Shown here: in pieces, positions 7,804 through 17,734 of the stretch
Position numbering within the stretch: position 1 is the first letter of the stretch
Layout: each line of letters starts with the position of its first letter
Source of the DNA: Aedoeadaptatus nemausensis
GTDB taxonomy: Bacteria > Bacillota > Clostridia > Tissierellales > Peptoniphilaceae
Length of the DNA: 64,000 nucleotides
Direction of reading: 5' to 3'
Assembly: GCF_903819165.1 (NCBI RefSeq)
Contig: NZ_CAIJCS010000014.1
Coordinates: 366,871-430,870, forward strand
Program-made: the position numbers and the translations under genes
Notes under the pieces: model-generated
Seen by the model: only the letters and a program-made list of their open reading frames with translations
The model's database searches: none
What the model was told of the DNA's origin: nothing

Positions 7804-8913
7804 TTATGCCTCTGCATTGTCTTCCAGATACGCGTTGATAAAGGGATCCAAGTCGCCGTCCATAACGCGACTTACATCGCCGACTTCCGCGCCGGTTCTG
7901 TGATCTTTCACCATGGTGTAAGGGTGGAAGACGTAGGAACGTATTTGAGAACCCCAGGCGATTTGAGAATAGTTGCCCGCCAGGTCTTCTATTTTTTCTT
8001 TCTGCTCTTCCTCTTTGAGGGCCACGAGTTTCGCCTGCAGCATTTTCATCGCCTGTTCGCGGTTTTGAATTTGGCTGCGCTCGTTTTGGCACTGTACGAC
8101 GATGCCCGTGGGAATATGGGTGATTCTTACGGCGGAATCCGTCGTGTTGACGTGCTGGCCGCCTGCACCGGATGCCCGGTAAGTGTCTACCTTAATATCT
8201 TCGGAATTGATCTCCACTTCCATATCGTCGTCCAGTTCGGGATAGACGTCCAGAGATGTGAAGGAAGTATGCCGTTTTTTCGCCGCATCGAAAGGTGAAA
8301 TGCGTACCAATCGATGGACGCCTTTTTCCGATTTTAAATAACCGTAGGCGTGGGGACCGGTGACGCGAATAGTCGCCGATTTAATCCCCGCCTCGTCTTC
8401 ATTTAACATGTCCATAATCTCTACGGAATAGCCCTTGCTCTCGGCATAACGCGTGTACATGCGAAGGAGCATACTCGCCCAATCTTGAGCTTCCGTTCCG
8501 CCGGCCCCGGCGTGAAGTGAGAGGATGGCGTTGTTCATGTCGTACTCGCCGTTTAAAAGGGTTTGGATCTTAAATTCCCGGGCCTTTTTGTCGATGGCGT
8601 TTAAATCTTTCTTCAGATTCTCGTATAGGCCGTCGTCCTCTTCTTCCTCCATAAGTTCCAACGCCACTTCCGACTCCTCGATGGCTTCCATCAATTCGTC
8701 GTAGACGTCGGTTTTGGATTTTATATTATTTTGCTCGCGAATAATCTTTTGCGCCGCTTCCGAGTCATCCCAGAATCCGGGTTCCATAGTTTTTTCCGTG
8801 AGCTTTTCGTATTCCGCCCTTAAACTTTCGACGTCCAGGCTGTCCGCCAGACGATGGACGAGTTCCTTGATCTCTTCAAGTCTCCCTCGATCCAAATATA
8901 AATTTTGTTCCAT
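7804..8913 (-). CDS. prfB: peptide chain release factor 2, without programmed frameshift
   Basis: RF2 recognises UGA and UAA stop codons. The 369-residue protein has the codon-recognition tripeptide SPF (206-208) and the catalytic GGQ (251-253) in RASGAGGQHVNTTDSA. In most bacteria prfB carries an in-frame UGA after about 25 codons that is bypassed by +1 frameshifting for autoregulation. Here the same place reads ADSLDV with CTG (L26) followed directly by GAC (D27), so the reading frame is open throughout and that control is absent. The ATG at 8913 follows the secA end closely, so the two genes are probably co-transcribed. Confidence 0.96.
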   Translation of the reverse strand: MEQNLYLDRGRLEEIKELVHRLADSLDVESLRAEYEKLTEKTMEPGFWDDSEAAQKIIREQNNIKSKTDVYDELMEAIEESEVALELMEEEEDDGLYENLKKDLNAIDKKAREFKIQTLLNGEYDMNNAILSLHAGAGGTEAQDWASMLLRMYTRYAESKGYSVEIMDMLNEDEAGIKSATIRVTGPHAYGYLKSEKGVHRLVRISPFDAAKKRHTSFTSLDVYPELDDDMEVEINSEDIKVDTYRASGAGGQHVNTTDSAVRITHIPTGIVVQCQNERSQIQNREQAMKMLQAKLVALKEEEQKEKIEDLAGNYSQIAWGSQIRSYVFHPYTMVKDHRTGAEVGDVSRVMDGDLDPFINAYLEDNAEA

Positions 8914-8933
8914 AAGGGATCCTTTCTCAACAC

Positions 8934-11672
8934 TTAGGCATTTTTTCCGTGGCAGTGTTTGTATTTTTTACCGCTGCCGCAGGGACAGGGGTCGTTTCGT
9001 CCCACTTTTTTACTCGTGCGACGAACCGGCTCTTGTACGCCGGAGTCCGGATTCACGGTTTTTACTTCTTGCGCCACTTGTTTACGTTCCATACGTTCGG
9101 GGTTTTGAACGTGGAATAAGAGGCGGACCGTTTCTTCGCGAATGCTTTCGTTCATGGCTTCGAACATATCGAAACCTTCTTCGGCATAGGCGCGAACCGG
9201 GTCGATTTGACCGACGGCGCGAAGACCGATACCTTGACGCAATTGATCCATGGCGTCGATGTGGTCCATCCATTTTTGGTCCACAACTCTCAAGAGTACG
9301 ACACGTTCCACTTCGCGGAAGGCGTCGTCGCCGAATTCTCCTTCTTTTTCCGCGTATTTCGCCTTGGCTTCTTCTTTCATGAAGCGTTTTAATTCCTCGG
9401 CGTCGGCTGATGTGTGGCCGTCTAAGAAATCTTCATCGAAGTCGAAAGTATCTCTACCAAAGTGATAGATCCCCTCGTAGTCGATGTATTTATTGTGTTT
9501 CTCATTGACTTTTACATTGAAGTTTATCGTGTCGTCGATAAGATCCAACATCATGGACATAATATCGTCGCGAAGATCGCCGCCCTTTAGAACTTTTTCA
9601 CGTTCGGTGTAAATAACCTCACGTTGCTTGTTCATAACGTCGTCGTATTGAAGGACGTTTTTACGAATACTGAAGTTGTTGCCTTCTACCTTGCGTTGAG
9701 CGGATTCAATGAGTCGCGTCAACATACGTGCTTCGATGGGCTCGTCTTCCGGAGCGTCGATGCCTTCCATAACATTTTTAAAGCGATCGCCGGCAAAGAG
9801 ACGGATCAGATCGTCGTCGGCGGAGATATAGAACTTCGTAGAACCTTCGTCCCCTTGACGACCGGAACGGCCGCGCAATTGGTTGTCGATCCGACGGGAT
9901 TCGTGACGTTCCGTACCGATAATATGGAGGCCGCCTGCGCCGATTACCTTAACTTTTTCTTCGTCGGTTTCTTTTTTAATTTCGTCGCGAAGCTCGGCAA
10001 AGCGCGCTCTCGCATTTAAAATTTCCTGATCGTCGGTTTCGTAGTAGCTGTCCGCCGCTTCGATCATGTCCGGCTCAAAGCCTTCACGTTCCATCTTTTC
10101 CTTGGCCATGTGTTCGGGATTGCCGCCTAAGACGATGTCCGTACCACGACCGGCCATATTGGTTGCGATGGTTACCGATCCGAAACGACCGGCTTGAGCG
10201 ACGATTTCAGACTCTTGTCTATGGCGCTTCGCATTCAATACTTTATGAGGAATGCCGCGTTTCTTTAAATAAGAAGAAAGTTTTTCCGATTTTTCGATGG
10301 ATACCGTACCTACCAGGACAGGTTGTCCCTTTTCGTGGCGCTCGGCAATCTCATTGGCTACGGCCTTAAACTTGGCATCTTCCGAACGGTAGATAGCGTC
10401 GTTTTGGTCGTCACGAATAACCGGTTTGTTCGTGGGGATTTCCACTACGTCGATATTGTAGATTTCGCGGAATTCAGATTCCTCCGTCATAGCGGTACCG
10501 GTCATACCGGCGAGCTTTTTGTACATACGGAAGAAGTTTTGGAAAGTTACAGTCGCGAGAGTCTTGGACTCGGCGCGTACTTCGATGCCTTCCTTCGCCT
10601 CGATGGCTTGGTGCAGGCCGTCGGAATAACGGCGACCGTACATTAAACGACCGGTAAATTCGTCGACGATAATGATTTCGCCGTCCTCGATAACATAGTC
10701 GATATCTTTGTGCATGGTGCCCTTGGCTTTAAGGGCTTGGTGAATATGGTGGAGCAATTCCGTATTATCTGTATCGGTTAAATTATCGATGCCGAAATAT
10801 TGTTGCGCCTTGTTCGTACCGATTTCCGTGAGAGTCGCGGTCTTTTGCTTTTCGTCGATGACGTAATCCACGGTTTCATTACGGAATTCGCGGTTAAAGC
10901 GATCTTCCGCTTCTTCCGACTGATCTTTCACTCTGAAGCTTAATGTATCCACGAAGTTTTTAGCTTGAGTATAGAGTTCGGTGGATTCATCCCCTTGACC
11001 GGAGATAATAAGCGGAGTACGGGCTTCGTCGATTAAGATGGAGTCCACTTCGTCGACGATACAGAAATAAAGTTCGCGTTGAACTTGGTTTTCCTGATAC
11101 ACGACCATGTTATCCCGCAGGTAATCGAAGCCGAATTCATTATTAGTACCGTAGGTAATGTCCGCGTTGTAGGCTTCTTTTCGTTCTTCCGGGCTCATGT
11201 CGTGGAGAATACACCCTACGCTCAGACCTAAGAAGGAGTAAACTTTTCCCATCCAGGATTTATCCCGTTCCGCCAAGTAATCGTTGACGGTTACGACGTG
11301 GGTTCCCTTTCCTGCCAATGCGTTTAAATAAGCAGGTAAAGTTGCCACAAGGGTCTTACCTTCACCGGTTTTCATCTCGGCGATACGACCTTGGTGGAGA
11401 ATAATACCCCCCAGAATTTGCACAGGGAAGTGTTTCATGCCGAGGACGCGGAAAGCCGCTTCTCTTACGACGGCAAAAGCCTCGGGCAAGATATCGTCCA
11501 GGGATTCGCCCCCGGCGACGCGATCTTGAAATTCTTTCGTTTTATTTTTTAATTGTTCATCGGTTAATTTTTGCATGTCGGCATCCAAGGCCAGGACTTT
11601 TTCCATGGTCGGACGGATCTTTTTAATTTCGCGATCCGAATAGGTGCCGAACACTTTATCTAATAGAGACAT
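8934..11672 (-). CDS. secA: preprotein translocase ATPase SecA
   Basis: Motor of the Sec export pathway; it acts at the inner face of the membrane with SecYEG. About 912 residues from the ATG at 11672. Walker A lies in [10 protein letters not shown] (about 101-110) and Walker B in [12 protein letters not shown]. The C-terminal zinc site [12 protein letters not shown] is present. The frame is open four codons further up to a GTG (11684), but that start would sit almost on the GAAAGGAA site. Family members begin MxLLxKxFGT, which fits 11672. prfB follows 20 bases downstream. Confidence 0.96.
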   Translation of the reverse strand: MSLLDKVFGTYSDREIKKIRPTMEKVLALDADMQKLTDEQLKNKTKEFQDRVAGGESLDDILPEAFAVVREAAFRVLGMKHFPVQILGGIILHQGRIAEMKTGEGKTLVATLPAYLNALAGKGTHVVTVNDYLAERDKSWMGKVYSFLGLSVGCILHDMSPEERKEAYNADITYGTNNEFGFDYLRDNMVVYQENQVQRELYFCIVDEVDSILIDEARTPLIISGQGDESTELYTQAKNFVDTLSFRVKDQSEEAEDRFNREFRNETVDYVIDEKQKTATLTEIGTNKAQQYFGIDNLTDTDNTELLHHIHQALKAKGTMHKDIDYVIEDGEIIIVDEFTGRLMYGRRYSDGLHQAIEAKEGIEVRAESKTLATVTFQNFFRMYKKLAGMTGTAMTEESEFREIYNIDVVEIPTNKPVIRDDQNDAIYRSEDAKFKAVANEIAERHEKGQPVLVGTVSIEKSEKLSSYLKKRGIPHKVLNAKRHRQESEIVAQAGRFGSVTIATNMAGRGTDIVLGGNPEHMAKEKMEREGFEPDMIEAADSYYETDDQEILNARARFAELRDEIKKETDEEKVKVIGAGGLHIIGTERHESRRIDNQLRGRSGRQGDEGSTKFYISADDDLIRLFAGDRFKNVMEGIDAPEDEPIEARMLTRLIESAQRKVEGNNFSIRKNVLQYDDVMNKQREVIYTEREKVLKGGDLRDDIMSMMLDLIDDTINFNVKVNEKHNKYIDYEGIYHFGRDTFDFDEDFLDGHTSADAEELKRFMKEEAKAKYAEKEGEFGDDAFREVERVVLLRVVDQKWMDHIDAMDQLRQGIGLRAVGQIDPVRAYAEEGFDMFEAMNESIREETVRLLFHVQNPERMERKQVAQEVKTVNPDSGVQEPVRRTSKKVGRNDPCPCGSGKKYKHCHGKNA

Positions 11673-11756
11673 AAATGTATACACGTTCCTTTCACTAACT
11701 TACTATTTTAACAAATAGTTCCTGTAATCGCAATAAATCGCCATTATTTCACAAAA

Positions 11757-12008
11757 CTATTCTCGAGTTTCGGCATCTTTCGATTCATCAGGTCGGTGGT
11801 GGACGATGGATACCATTTTGTCCCCTTCCCGAATTTTACGCACCCGCTTTTCAAATTCCATGCGCGTCATCCAAATCGTGCGATTGCAACCTGTGCATTC
11901 CAATTTAATATCCACGCCTGTTCTTAAAATTTCCCATAGATTTTCTCCACAGGGGTGGCCTTTTTTAAGACTGACCACGTCGCCTTTTTCGTAAAATAAT
12001 CTAGCCAT
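11757..12008 (-). CDS. DUF951 family protein
   Basis: An 83-residue protein of the DUF951 family, which is widespread in Firmicutes. It has the core KGDVVSLKKGHPCGENLWEILRTG split across residues 8-31, and a second CTGC pair near residue 40. Cysteines at HPCG and CTGC suggest a metal-binding fold. Its function is not known. It overlaps the mscS gene upstream by eight bases, the usual arrangement for this pair, so the two are translationally coupled. The last 15 residues are acidic and probably unstructured. Confidence 0.88.
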   Translation of the reverse strand: MARLFYEKGDVVSLKKGHPCGENLWEILRTGVDIKLECTGCNRTIWMTRMEFEKRVRKIREGDKMVSIVHHRPDESKDAETRE

Positions 12009-12867
12009 TGGCCACCTCCTCTCTTGTCTTTTCGTAGCGAACCGAAGGTATTTGAATATTGTAATCGTTCATCGCCTGAATCAAGCACTTTCTCAAATCG
12101 AACTCGAGATCGAATTGCAGGGCCGGGTCGTCCCAAGCGACGACGGTAATTTCATAACCTCCGGAAATAAAATCCGTGGTACCCCATACTTCCGCTCGAG
12201 CATCCGGGTAAATGCTCTTGATCTTTTTAATCGATTCTCTAAAAGCGGCAATGACGCGATCGGGGTCTTCCTTTTTGTGTACCGGCACCACGACTTTCGC
12301 TCTCTTGGCGCCGCGGGCACGATTGGTTACGATGCGAATTTCCGAGTTCGGGATAATGTGTCTGGCACCGTCGAAATCTTTAATAATCGTCGTTCGAATA
12401 TTTAAAGCCTCTACATAACCGGCCTTTCCCGCAAACTCAACGTATTCCCCCACTCGATATTGATCGTCGAAGATGATGAAAAACCCCGTGATCAGATCTC
12501 GAATCATGACCTGCGCCCCCATGGCGATGGCAATGGAACCCACGCCCGCCGTGGCGAGGAGAGTCGAAGTGTTCACTCTGCAAAGATCTAAAAAGATCAT
12601 GAGGGCGATTAGATAGACTCCGTATTTCGCGAGATTTCCTAAAATATTCGTTAGGGTTTTTACTCTTTGTTTATTCGTATTTTTAGGGTTTTTGATTTCA
12701 TGACGTTCCACATAGGACGCCACAAACTGACTGACCGAACGCACAATAACGTGGGCAATAATAAATAAAACCACGCCTGCTACGATCATTCCGAATATAT
12801 TCAGTCTGCCGTTCGATTTGTAAAAAATATCGTGAACAGCTTCCATAAGCTGCCTTATTTCTTTCAA
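12001..12867 (-). CDS. mscS: MscS family small-conductance mechanosensitive channel
   Basis: A 288-residue membrane channel that releases solutes on hypo-osmotic shock. It has three N-terminal membrane segments (about 22-42, 66-86 and 90-115). The pore helix is rich in Ala and Gly (TLLATAGVGSIAIAMGAQ). The beta domain begins near FIIFDDQYRVGEYVEF and is followed by the C-terminal cytoplasmic domain. The length matches short E. coli-type MscS and the Bacillus YkuT form. It lies upstream of and overlaps the DUF951 gene. Confidence 0.92.
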   Translation of the reverse strand: MKEIRQLMEAVHDIFYKSNGRLNIFGMIVAGVVLFIIAHVIVRSVSQFVASYVERHEIKNPKNTNKQRVKTLTNILGNLAKYGVYLIALMIFLDLCRVNTSTLLATAGVGSIAIAMGAQVMIRDLITGFFIIFDDQYRVGEYVEFAGKAGYVEALNIRTTIIKDFDGARHIIPNSEIRIVTNRARGAKRAKVVVPVHKKEDPDRVIAAFRESIKKIKSIYPDARAEVWGTTDFISGGYEITVVAWDDPALQFDLEFDLRKCLIQAMNDYNIQIPSVRYEKTREEVANG

Positions 12868-12882
12868 GTTTTCACCTCATTT

Positions 12883-13947
12883 TTAGTCTTCACTTGATAA
12901 AGTTTGAATTTCTTTAGATCTGAAGAGACTGGGTTTTAACCGGTAAAGAGCGATTGTCTTATGGCCGTAGGTGGCGATGTAGCCGTCTTTCAGTTCTACT
13001 TTTTCCTGTGTGTCACTAAATCGGATGTGGTAAGGATGCTCGGAGTTTGCCCGTCCTAATATTTCCCGATTGCCGTAGGCGAAAAGCTCCTCTCCTACAG
13101 TCGCCAGACGATCTACATTTCCCTCCATTACATGACGCTCGATTTCTTTTAAATCTTTTCCGTGGCGACTTAAAATGCCGCTATGGAGTGTGTAAAGTTT
13201 ATTTCGATGATAGATAATATCCGATAGGATGGGGGTCGTCTCCGTAATCAGCTCTTTATCCAGTCCGTAAAGATGCTTTTCCGTGACGATGACAGGATAG
13301 CGACCTTCCACTATGCGCATGGCCACTTCCATAGGGAATTCCGTATTTTCCATTCGGGCTTTGTCCCGCTTTCCGTTTTCGATATAGACTGTGGTCTTAT
13401 AGCCGTTGGCCGTGTTGGAAAGCTCCGTAATGGTAAAATGCTTTTCGTCTTTAAATTGAAAATCTAAAATATAATTTTTCGTCTCGAAAACGGAATTTAA
13501 ACTGCCGCTGTCTGAGGCGATAAAGAGCTTTTCTCCGTCGTCGTAGCGACAATGGAAAAGCCGCACGCCGTTTTGTACATCGGCATGGAACAGTTCTCCC
13601 TCTAAATAGTAGGACTGACGCTCTTTCCCCTCGGGGCTGAAGACCGTAAGCTTTTTTATACTCTCGTCGTAGAGCATTGCGTCGTCTTCTCCGAAAAAAG
13701 CCTTCTGTCCCTCGCCCATACGGTCCACGATTTTTTTATCGCTTCCTCTGTAAAAAACCAGGGCATCGCCGTCGAAAGTGGCCAGCTTTCCGCCTTTTAA
13801 AATGGTCATATCCGTAATATCATGTTTCGTCTTTTCAGTGAACACGGAAACAGGTCGATAGCTTATAATGGAAAGTTTTTTGATTCCAAAAGCCAGAGCG
13901 ATTATAATACATAAAAAGAGGAGCAGTCTCCTCATGCGTTTATTCAT
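12883..13947 (-). CDS. membrane-anchored protein of unknown function (possible beta-propeller)
   Basis: I placed the start at the ATG at 13947, because a GGAGG site lies just upstream; the frame is open six codons further. The 354-residue protein has a positively charged start, one N-terminal membrane helix (LLLFLCIIIALAFGI) and a long extracellular part. That part consists of repeated short beta segments such as ILKGGKLATFDGDALVFYRG and KLYTLHSGILSRHGKDL, which suggests a propeller-like fold. It may belong to a DUF5711-like group, but I am not sure. It is followed by mscS 15 bases downstream, so an envelope role in the same transcript is plausible. Confidence 0.75.
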   Translation of the reverse strand: MNKRMRRLLLFLCIIIALAFGIKKLSIISYRPVSVFTEKTKHDITDMTILKGGKLATFDGDALVFYRGSDKKIVDRMGEGQKAFFGEDDAMLYDESIKKLTVFSPEGKERQSYYLEGELFHADVQNGVRLFHCRYDDGEKLFIASDSGSLNSVFETKNYILDFQFKDEKHFTITELSNTANGYKTTVYIENGKRDKARMENTEFPMEVAMRIVEGRYPVIVTEKHLYGLDKELITETTPILSDIIYHRNKLYTLHSGILSRHGKDLKEIERHVMEGNVDRLATVGEELFAYGNREILGRANSEHPYHIRFSDTQEKVELKDGYIATYGHKTIALYRLKPSLFRSKEIQTLSSED

Positions 13948-14007
13948 TCGATTCCTCCACGTCATATTATAACGAATGGCTATGGAGTTGGAAAGGCGGT
14001 AAATACC

Positions 14008-14733
14008 ATGAAAATAAGAGATTTTAAAGCCTTGCGATTCGATATTTCTAAAAGACCTTACGATTTTAGCGCCTCCCTCGGAGAAAAGGGGCTCGGCGAT
14101 AATGTCAGATCTTTCTTAAATCATTTAAATGTAGAGAGTGATCGCGTTTATTTTATGAACCAAACCCATTCCGATCACTGCGTGGTATTAGACGATGCCC
14201 ACGATGAGGAAGATTATTTCGGCTTCCGCATCGTCCCCGATACCGACGCCCTCATTACCGCAAAAAAAGGGATCGCTCTCGTCTCCCGTATCTCCGACTG
14301 CACGCCGGTGCTCCTATACGATCCTATAAAGGGTGTACAAGCGTGCATCCATTCCGGGTGGCGACCGACGGTAAAAAAACTTCCCCAAATCGCCATCGAT
14401 ACTATGAGGAATCGCTACGGTTCTTCACCGAAAAATATTTATGCCTATATCGGCCCTTGCATCGGCAGAGAGAGTTTTGAGGTGGGAAAAGAAGTAAGCG
14501 CGGCTTGGCGCGACGCCTTCCCCTTCCACCGGGAAGTGATTCGCTATTTTGATAAAGACCGCGATTACATCGACTTGAAGCTTACTCACATTCGCATGCT
14601 TCAGCAAATGGGCATTCCCGACGATCACATTACCGTCAATTCGGCCGACACCTTTACCGATCCTCGCTACCATTCTTATCGAAGAGACAAGCCGGATTTC
14701 GGAAGTAACGCCCTGATTTCGATTCTAAAATAA
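14008..14733 (+). CDS. pgeF: peptidoglycan editing factor PgeF / YfiH family protein
   Basis: A 241-residue protein of the YfiH (multicopper polyphenol oxidase, LACC1-like) family. The zinc-binding triad is visible as H54 in NQTHSDHC, C98 in SDCTPVLLYDP and H115 in ACIHSGWRP, followed by the family segment YIGPCIG. Characterised members act as purine nucleoside phosphorylase/adenosine deaminase-like enzymes, and in E. coli the protein prevents wrong amino acids entering the peptidoglycan stem. The gene stands divergent from the membrane-anchored protein and just before a tRNA gene. Confidence 0.92.
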   Translation: MKIRDFKALRFDISKRPYDFSASLGEKGLGDNVRSFLNHLNVESDRVYFMNQTHSDHCVVLDDAHDEEDYFGFRIVPDTDALITAKKGIALVSRISDCTPVLLYDPIKGVQACIHSGWRPTVKKLPQIAIDTMRNRYGSSPKNIYAYIGPCIGRESFEVGKEVSAAWRDAFPFHREVIRYFDKDRDYIDLKLTHIRMLQQMGIPDDHITVNSADTFTDPRYHSYRRDKPDFGSNALISILK

Positions 14734-14737
14734 TGGC

Positions 14738-14766
14738 TTGACATTCTCTTTACACTTCCATATACT
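14738..14766 (+). promoter_or_regulatory. tRNA-Ala promoter
   Basis: A perfect TTGACA (14738-14743), a 17-base spacer and TATACT (14761-14766), with the tRNA starting 16 bases further on. This is one of the strongest promoter matches in the window. Confidence 0.85.
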
Positions 14767-14781
14767 ATAAAAGTAGCTCGT

Positions 14782-14857
<76 letters not shown>

Positions 14858-14862
14858 AACCG

Positions 14863-14885
14863 GCCGCCGTAAGGCGGCTTTTTTT
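14863..14885 (+). terminator. terminator of the tRNA gene
   Basis: GCCGCC/GGCGGC stem with a GTAA loop (14863-14878) followed by seven T. It makes the tRNA a single-gene transcript. Confidence 0.9.
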
Positions 14886-14958
14886 GTACCCTTTTTTACT
14901 TTTCAGCGAAAGTTCCCTGATTTTAATTTGATATAATAAGGCAGAAAGGAAGTGTTTC

Positions 14959-15747
14959 ATGGAAAGCATTGTTGTTTTCGACTCCGGGCTCGGCGGCATT
15001 ACGGCACTTATTGAAGCGATTCACGCCATGCCCTGCGAACATTTTATTTATTACGGCGATACCTTGCACGTACCCTACGGCCCGAAGGATCCCGAAACTA
15101 TAAAGAGCTATTTAGACGATATGATGAACTTCGTGGCGCCGTACAATCCCAAGGCCGTGTTGCTCGCCTGCAATACGGCGACAGTCACGGCGGCGGACTA
15201 TTTGCGGAAGCGCTACCGTCTTCCCATTGTAGGAATGGAGCCTGCAGTCAAACCCGCCATCGAACGAGACGGATCAAATAAGCGAATTCTCGTACTCTCT
15301 ACCGAAGGCACGAGCCGTTCGGAGAGACTTCAGTCTCTCGTGGAACGTTTCGACAACGATCATCTCGTGGATATTCTTCCTCTTCCCAATCTCGTAGACT
15401 TCGCCGAACGATTGGAATTTGATACCACCGATGTGCGCGCCGATTTGGAATCTATTTTATCTTCCTTCGATCTCGCCGATTACAGCGCCGTAGTTTTGGG
15501 ATGTACCCATTTCATCTGGTATAGGGATTTATTTTCAGAGCTCCTCCCGGGCGGCGTCGAGGTTTTGGACGGAAATGCCGCTACGGTTCGCCAACTCATG
15601 CGTAAATTAAATGGCAATATTTGCGACGACGGCGAAGGAAGCCTGGCCATTCATCTCACAGGCAAACGTCGGGAGGATGTTATGAATTTTTTAGAAGAGG
15701 TTCTTCCCGTGAATTTTTCTGAAATCCCGAAAGGACACCATGGATAA
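14959..15747 (+). CDS. murI: glutamate racemase
   Basis: Makes D-glutamate for peptidoglycan from L-glutamate. The 262-residue protein has the family start VFDSGLGG (residues 6-13) and the two catalytic cysteines, C71 in LACNTATVTAA and C182 in VLGCTHF. The length is normal. The ATG follows an AAAGGAAG site, and TATAAT lies just upstream at about 14931. The next gene overlaps its end by eight bases. Confidence 0.95.
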   Translation: MESIVVFDSGLGGITALIEAIHAMPCEHFIYYGDTLHVPYGPKDPETIKSYLDDMMNFVAPYNPKAVLLACNTATVTAADYLRKRYRLPIVGMEPAVKPAIERDGSNKRILVLSTEGTSRSERLQSLVERFDNDHLVDILPLPNLVDFAERLEFDTTDVRADLESILSSFDLADYSAVVLGCTHFIWYRDLFSELLPGGVEVLDGNAATVRQLMRKLNGNICDDGEGSLAIHLTGKRREDVMNFLEEVLPVNFSEIPKGHHG

Positions 15748-16837
15748 ACAAACGCAACAGAATAATCTCGTTATGATTCCCGCTTTTGAGCCTGATGAAA
15801 CTTTATTGGACTTTACAAATGCACTTCTAAATGAAGGGCTTCAGGTCCTCGTCGTCGACGACGGCTCTTCTCCTTCCTGCCGTAAGATTTTCGACTCTTT
15901 AGATCAACGCATTACGCTTCTATCTTACGGAGAAAATCACGGAAAAGGTTACGCCATGAAATTTGCCATGGACTATATCCGCCATTCTATGGAAGATATC
16001 GAGCGGATCGTTACTGCCGATGCCGACGGCCAACACGCCGTCGCCGATACCTTAGCCACTTTAAATGCCTTGGACCGGGATCCCCATGCTCTGATTTTGG
16101 GCGTGCGTTCTTTCCCCGAAAACACGCCTCTACGTTCCAGAATCGGCAATCGCATGACGGCAAAGTTCTTCGCTCTCCTTACGGGAGTGGAAAATCTGGA
16201 AGATACGCAAACCGGGCTCCGTGCTTTCTCACGAGAATTCCTTCCATTTATGCTGGAAGTGGACGGAGAACGCTACGAGTACGAAATGAAACAACTTCTT
16301 CTATGGGCAAAAACAAATAAAAAAATCATTCAGGTGCCTATCGAAACTATTTATAGAGACGAAGAGAACTCCACCTCCCACTACAACACGATCCTGGATT
16401 CCGTTCGAATATTTCGCACGCTTCTCGACAAGGGCCAAGCTATTTTATTTGCCGTCAGCGGCTTTTTAAGTTTCCTATTAGATTACGGCCTTTTCAACTT
16501 ATTCTTTTACTCCATAAGGGGCCTAACATCCTACTCGCCCTTATTCTTTTCCAATGTGGCGGCGCGAATCATCAGTTGCTGTTTTAATTTTTACTTGAAT
16601 CGTAAATATGTCTTCGAATCGAGAGACAATTTGGCGAGAGACGCCCTACAGTACGGTTTACTCGTCATAGTCCTTCTCACGACGAACAATCTTCTCCTTT
16701 ATCTTTACGGAAAAACCCTCAATTTCAACCCGAGTATCGCAAAACTCTTTGTGGAGCTCACACTTTTTGTCATCAGTTACATTGTCCAACGCGTGTATAT
16801 TTTTTCTAATCTACACTTGTCCCGAAAAAAGTGGTAG
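15740..16837 (+). CDS. family 2 glycosyltransferase fused to a GtrA-like membrane domain
   Basis: A 365-residue two-domain protein. Residues about 10-225 are a dolichol-phosphate-mannose-synthase-like GT2 domain, with VLVVDDGSS, GKGYAMKFAM and the metal site TADADGQH. Residues about 230-360 carry four hydrophobic segments matching GtrA, including NFYLNRKYVFES, a typical GtrA signature. GtrA proteins are thought to help polyprenyl-phosphate-linked sugars cross the membrane. In one chain, the enzyme that loads the lipid and its membrane partner are therefore joined. The start overlaps murI by eight bases, suggesting a wall-related role. Confidence 0.9.
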   Translation: MDKQTQQNNLVMIPAFEPDETLLDFTNALLNEGLQVLVVDDGSSPSCRKIFDSLDQRITLLSYGENHGKGYAMKFAMDYIRHSMEDIERIVTADADGQHAVADTLATLNALDRDPHALILGVRSFPENTPLRSRIGNRMTAKFFALLTGVENLEDTQTGLRAFSREFLPFMLEVDGERYEYEMKQLLLWAKTNKKIIQVPIETIYRDEENSTSHYNTILDSVRIFRTLLDKGQAILFAVSGFLSFLLDYGLFNLFFYSIRGLTSYSPLFFSNVAARIISCCFNFYLNRKYVFESRDNLARDALQYGLLVIVLLTTNNLLLYLYGKTLNFNPSIAKLFVELTLFVISYIVQRVYIFSNLHLSRKKW

Positions 16838-16873
16838 AATAGAAAAAATTTATTTTTCCCATTGGAGGTAACT

Positions 16874-17734
16874 ATGCATATTAGAAATTATTTCGACGAC
16901 TCGACTACTAAATTATCCTTCGAGATCTTTCCGCCTAACGAGCGAATGACTTTAAAGTCCGTGATGGCGGCAGCTTCGCGAATGGTAGGTTACGAGCCGG
17001 ATTTTATGTCCGTTACCTTTAAAGCCGACGGAAGCGGCGGCGATCAGACGGTAGAAATTGCAAAGGCGGTATCCGATATTATGGGCGTGCCTTCTATCGC
17101 CCACTTGACCTGCTCGGGCATTCCGAAAACGGAACTGGAAGATCGGCTAAAAGAACTTCGGGAGGCGAATATTCACAATCTCTTGGTTTTAGGCGGGGAT
17201 TCCAAAAGGGAGCTGGGCGAAGACGCCTACTTTCCCTACGCAAAGGACATGGTCCGATATTTTAAAGAACGAGGCGATTTTACCATCGGCTGCGCCTGTT
17301 TCCCCGAGGGCAATAATCCCGCCCTTACGATGGAAGAGGAGATCGAATACTTAAAGGAAAAAGTCGACGCCGGAGCCGATTTTTTAACCACTCAAATGTT
17401 TTTCGACAACGAGGTCTTCTACCGCTTCTTAGACGCCGTGCGGGCAAAGGGCATCGACATTCCCGTCATCGCAGGCATTATGCCCATTACCGCCGCCGGT
17501 CAAATCCGCCGCATCGCCGATTTAAGCGGCGCCAAACTTCCCCGCACTTTGACGGATATGGTGGCGCGTTTCGGCGACAATAAAGAGGCCATGTTCGATG
17601 CGGGCCTTACTTTCGCCGAGCATCAAATGGCGGATCTCGCCGCTCGCGGCATTGACGGCGTCCACGTGTACACCATGAACAAGCCCGCCATTGCCGAGCG
17701 CATTGTAAATGATATCGGGAGCCTTTTCAGATGA
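16874..17734 (+). CDS. metF: 5,10-methylenetetrahydrofolate reductase
   Basis: Makes 5-methyl-THF, the methyl donor for MetH. The start is the ATG at 16874 with GGAGG at 16864-16868; the frame extends upstream only through that ribosome site. The 286-residue TIM-barrel protein shows LSFEIFPP near the N-terminus (the catalytic Glu region), HLTCSG, LVLGGD and the flavin-contacting segment TTQMFFDNEVFYRF. It lies just upstream of, and overlaps by four bases, the MetH activation domain gene, so metF, activation domain and metH form one operon. Confidence 0.95.
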   Translation: MHIRNYFDDSTTKLSFEIFPPNERMTLKSVMAAASRMVGYEPDFMSVTFKADGSGGDQTVEIAKAVSDIMGVPSIAHLTCSGIPKTELEDRLKELREANIHNLLVLGGDSKRELGEDAYFPYAKDMVRYFKERGDFTIGCACFPEGNNPALTMEEEIEYLKEKVDAGADFLTTQMFFDNEVFYRFLDAVRAKGIDIPVIAGIMPITAAGQIRRIADLSGAKLPRTLTDMVARFGDNKEAMFDAGLTFAEHQMADLAARGIDGVHVYTMNKPAIAERIVNDIGSLFR

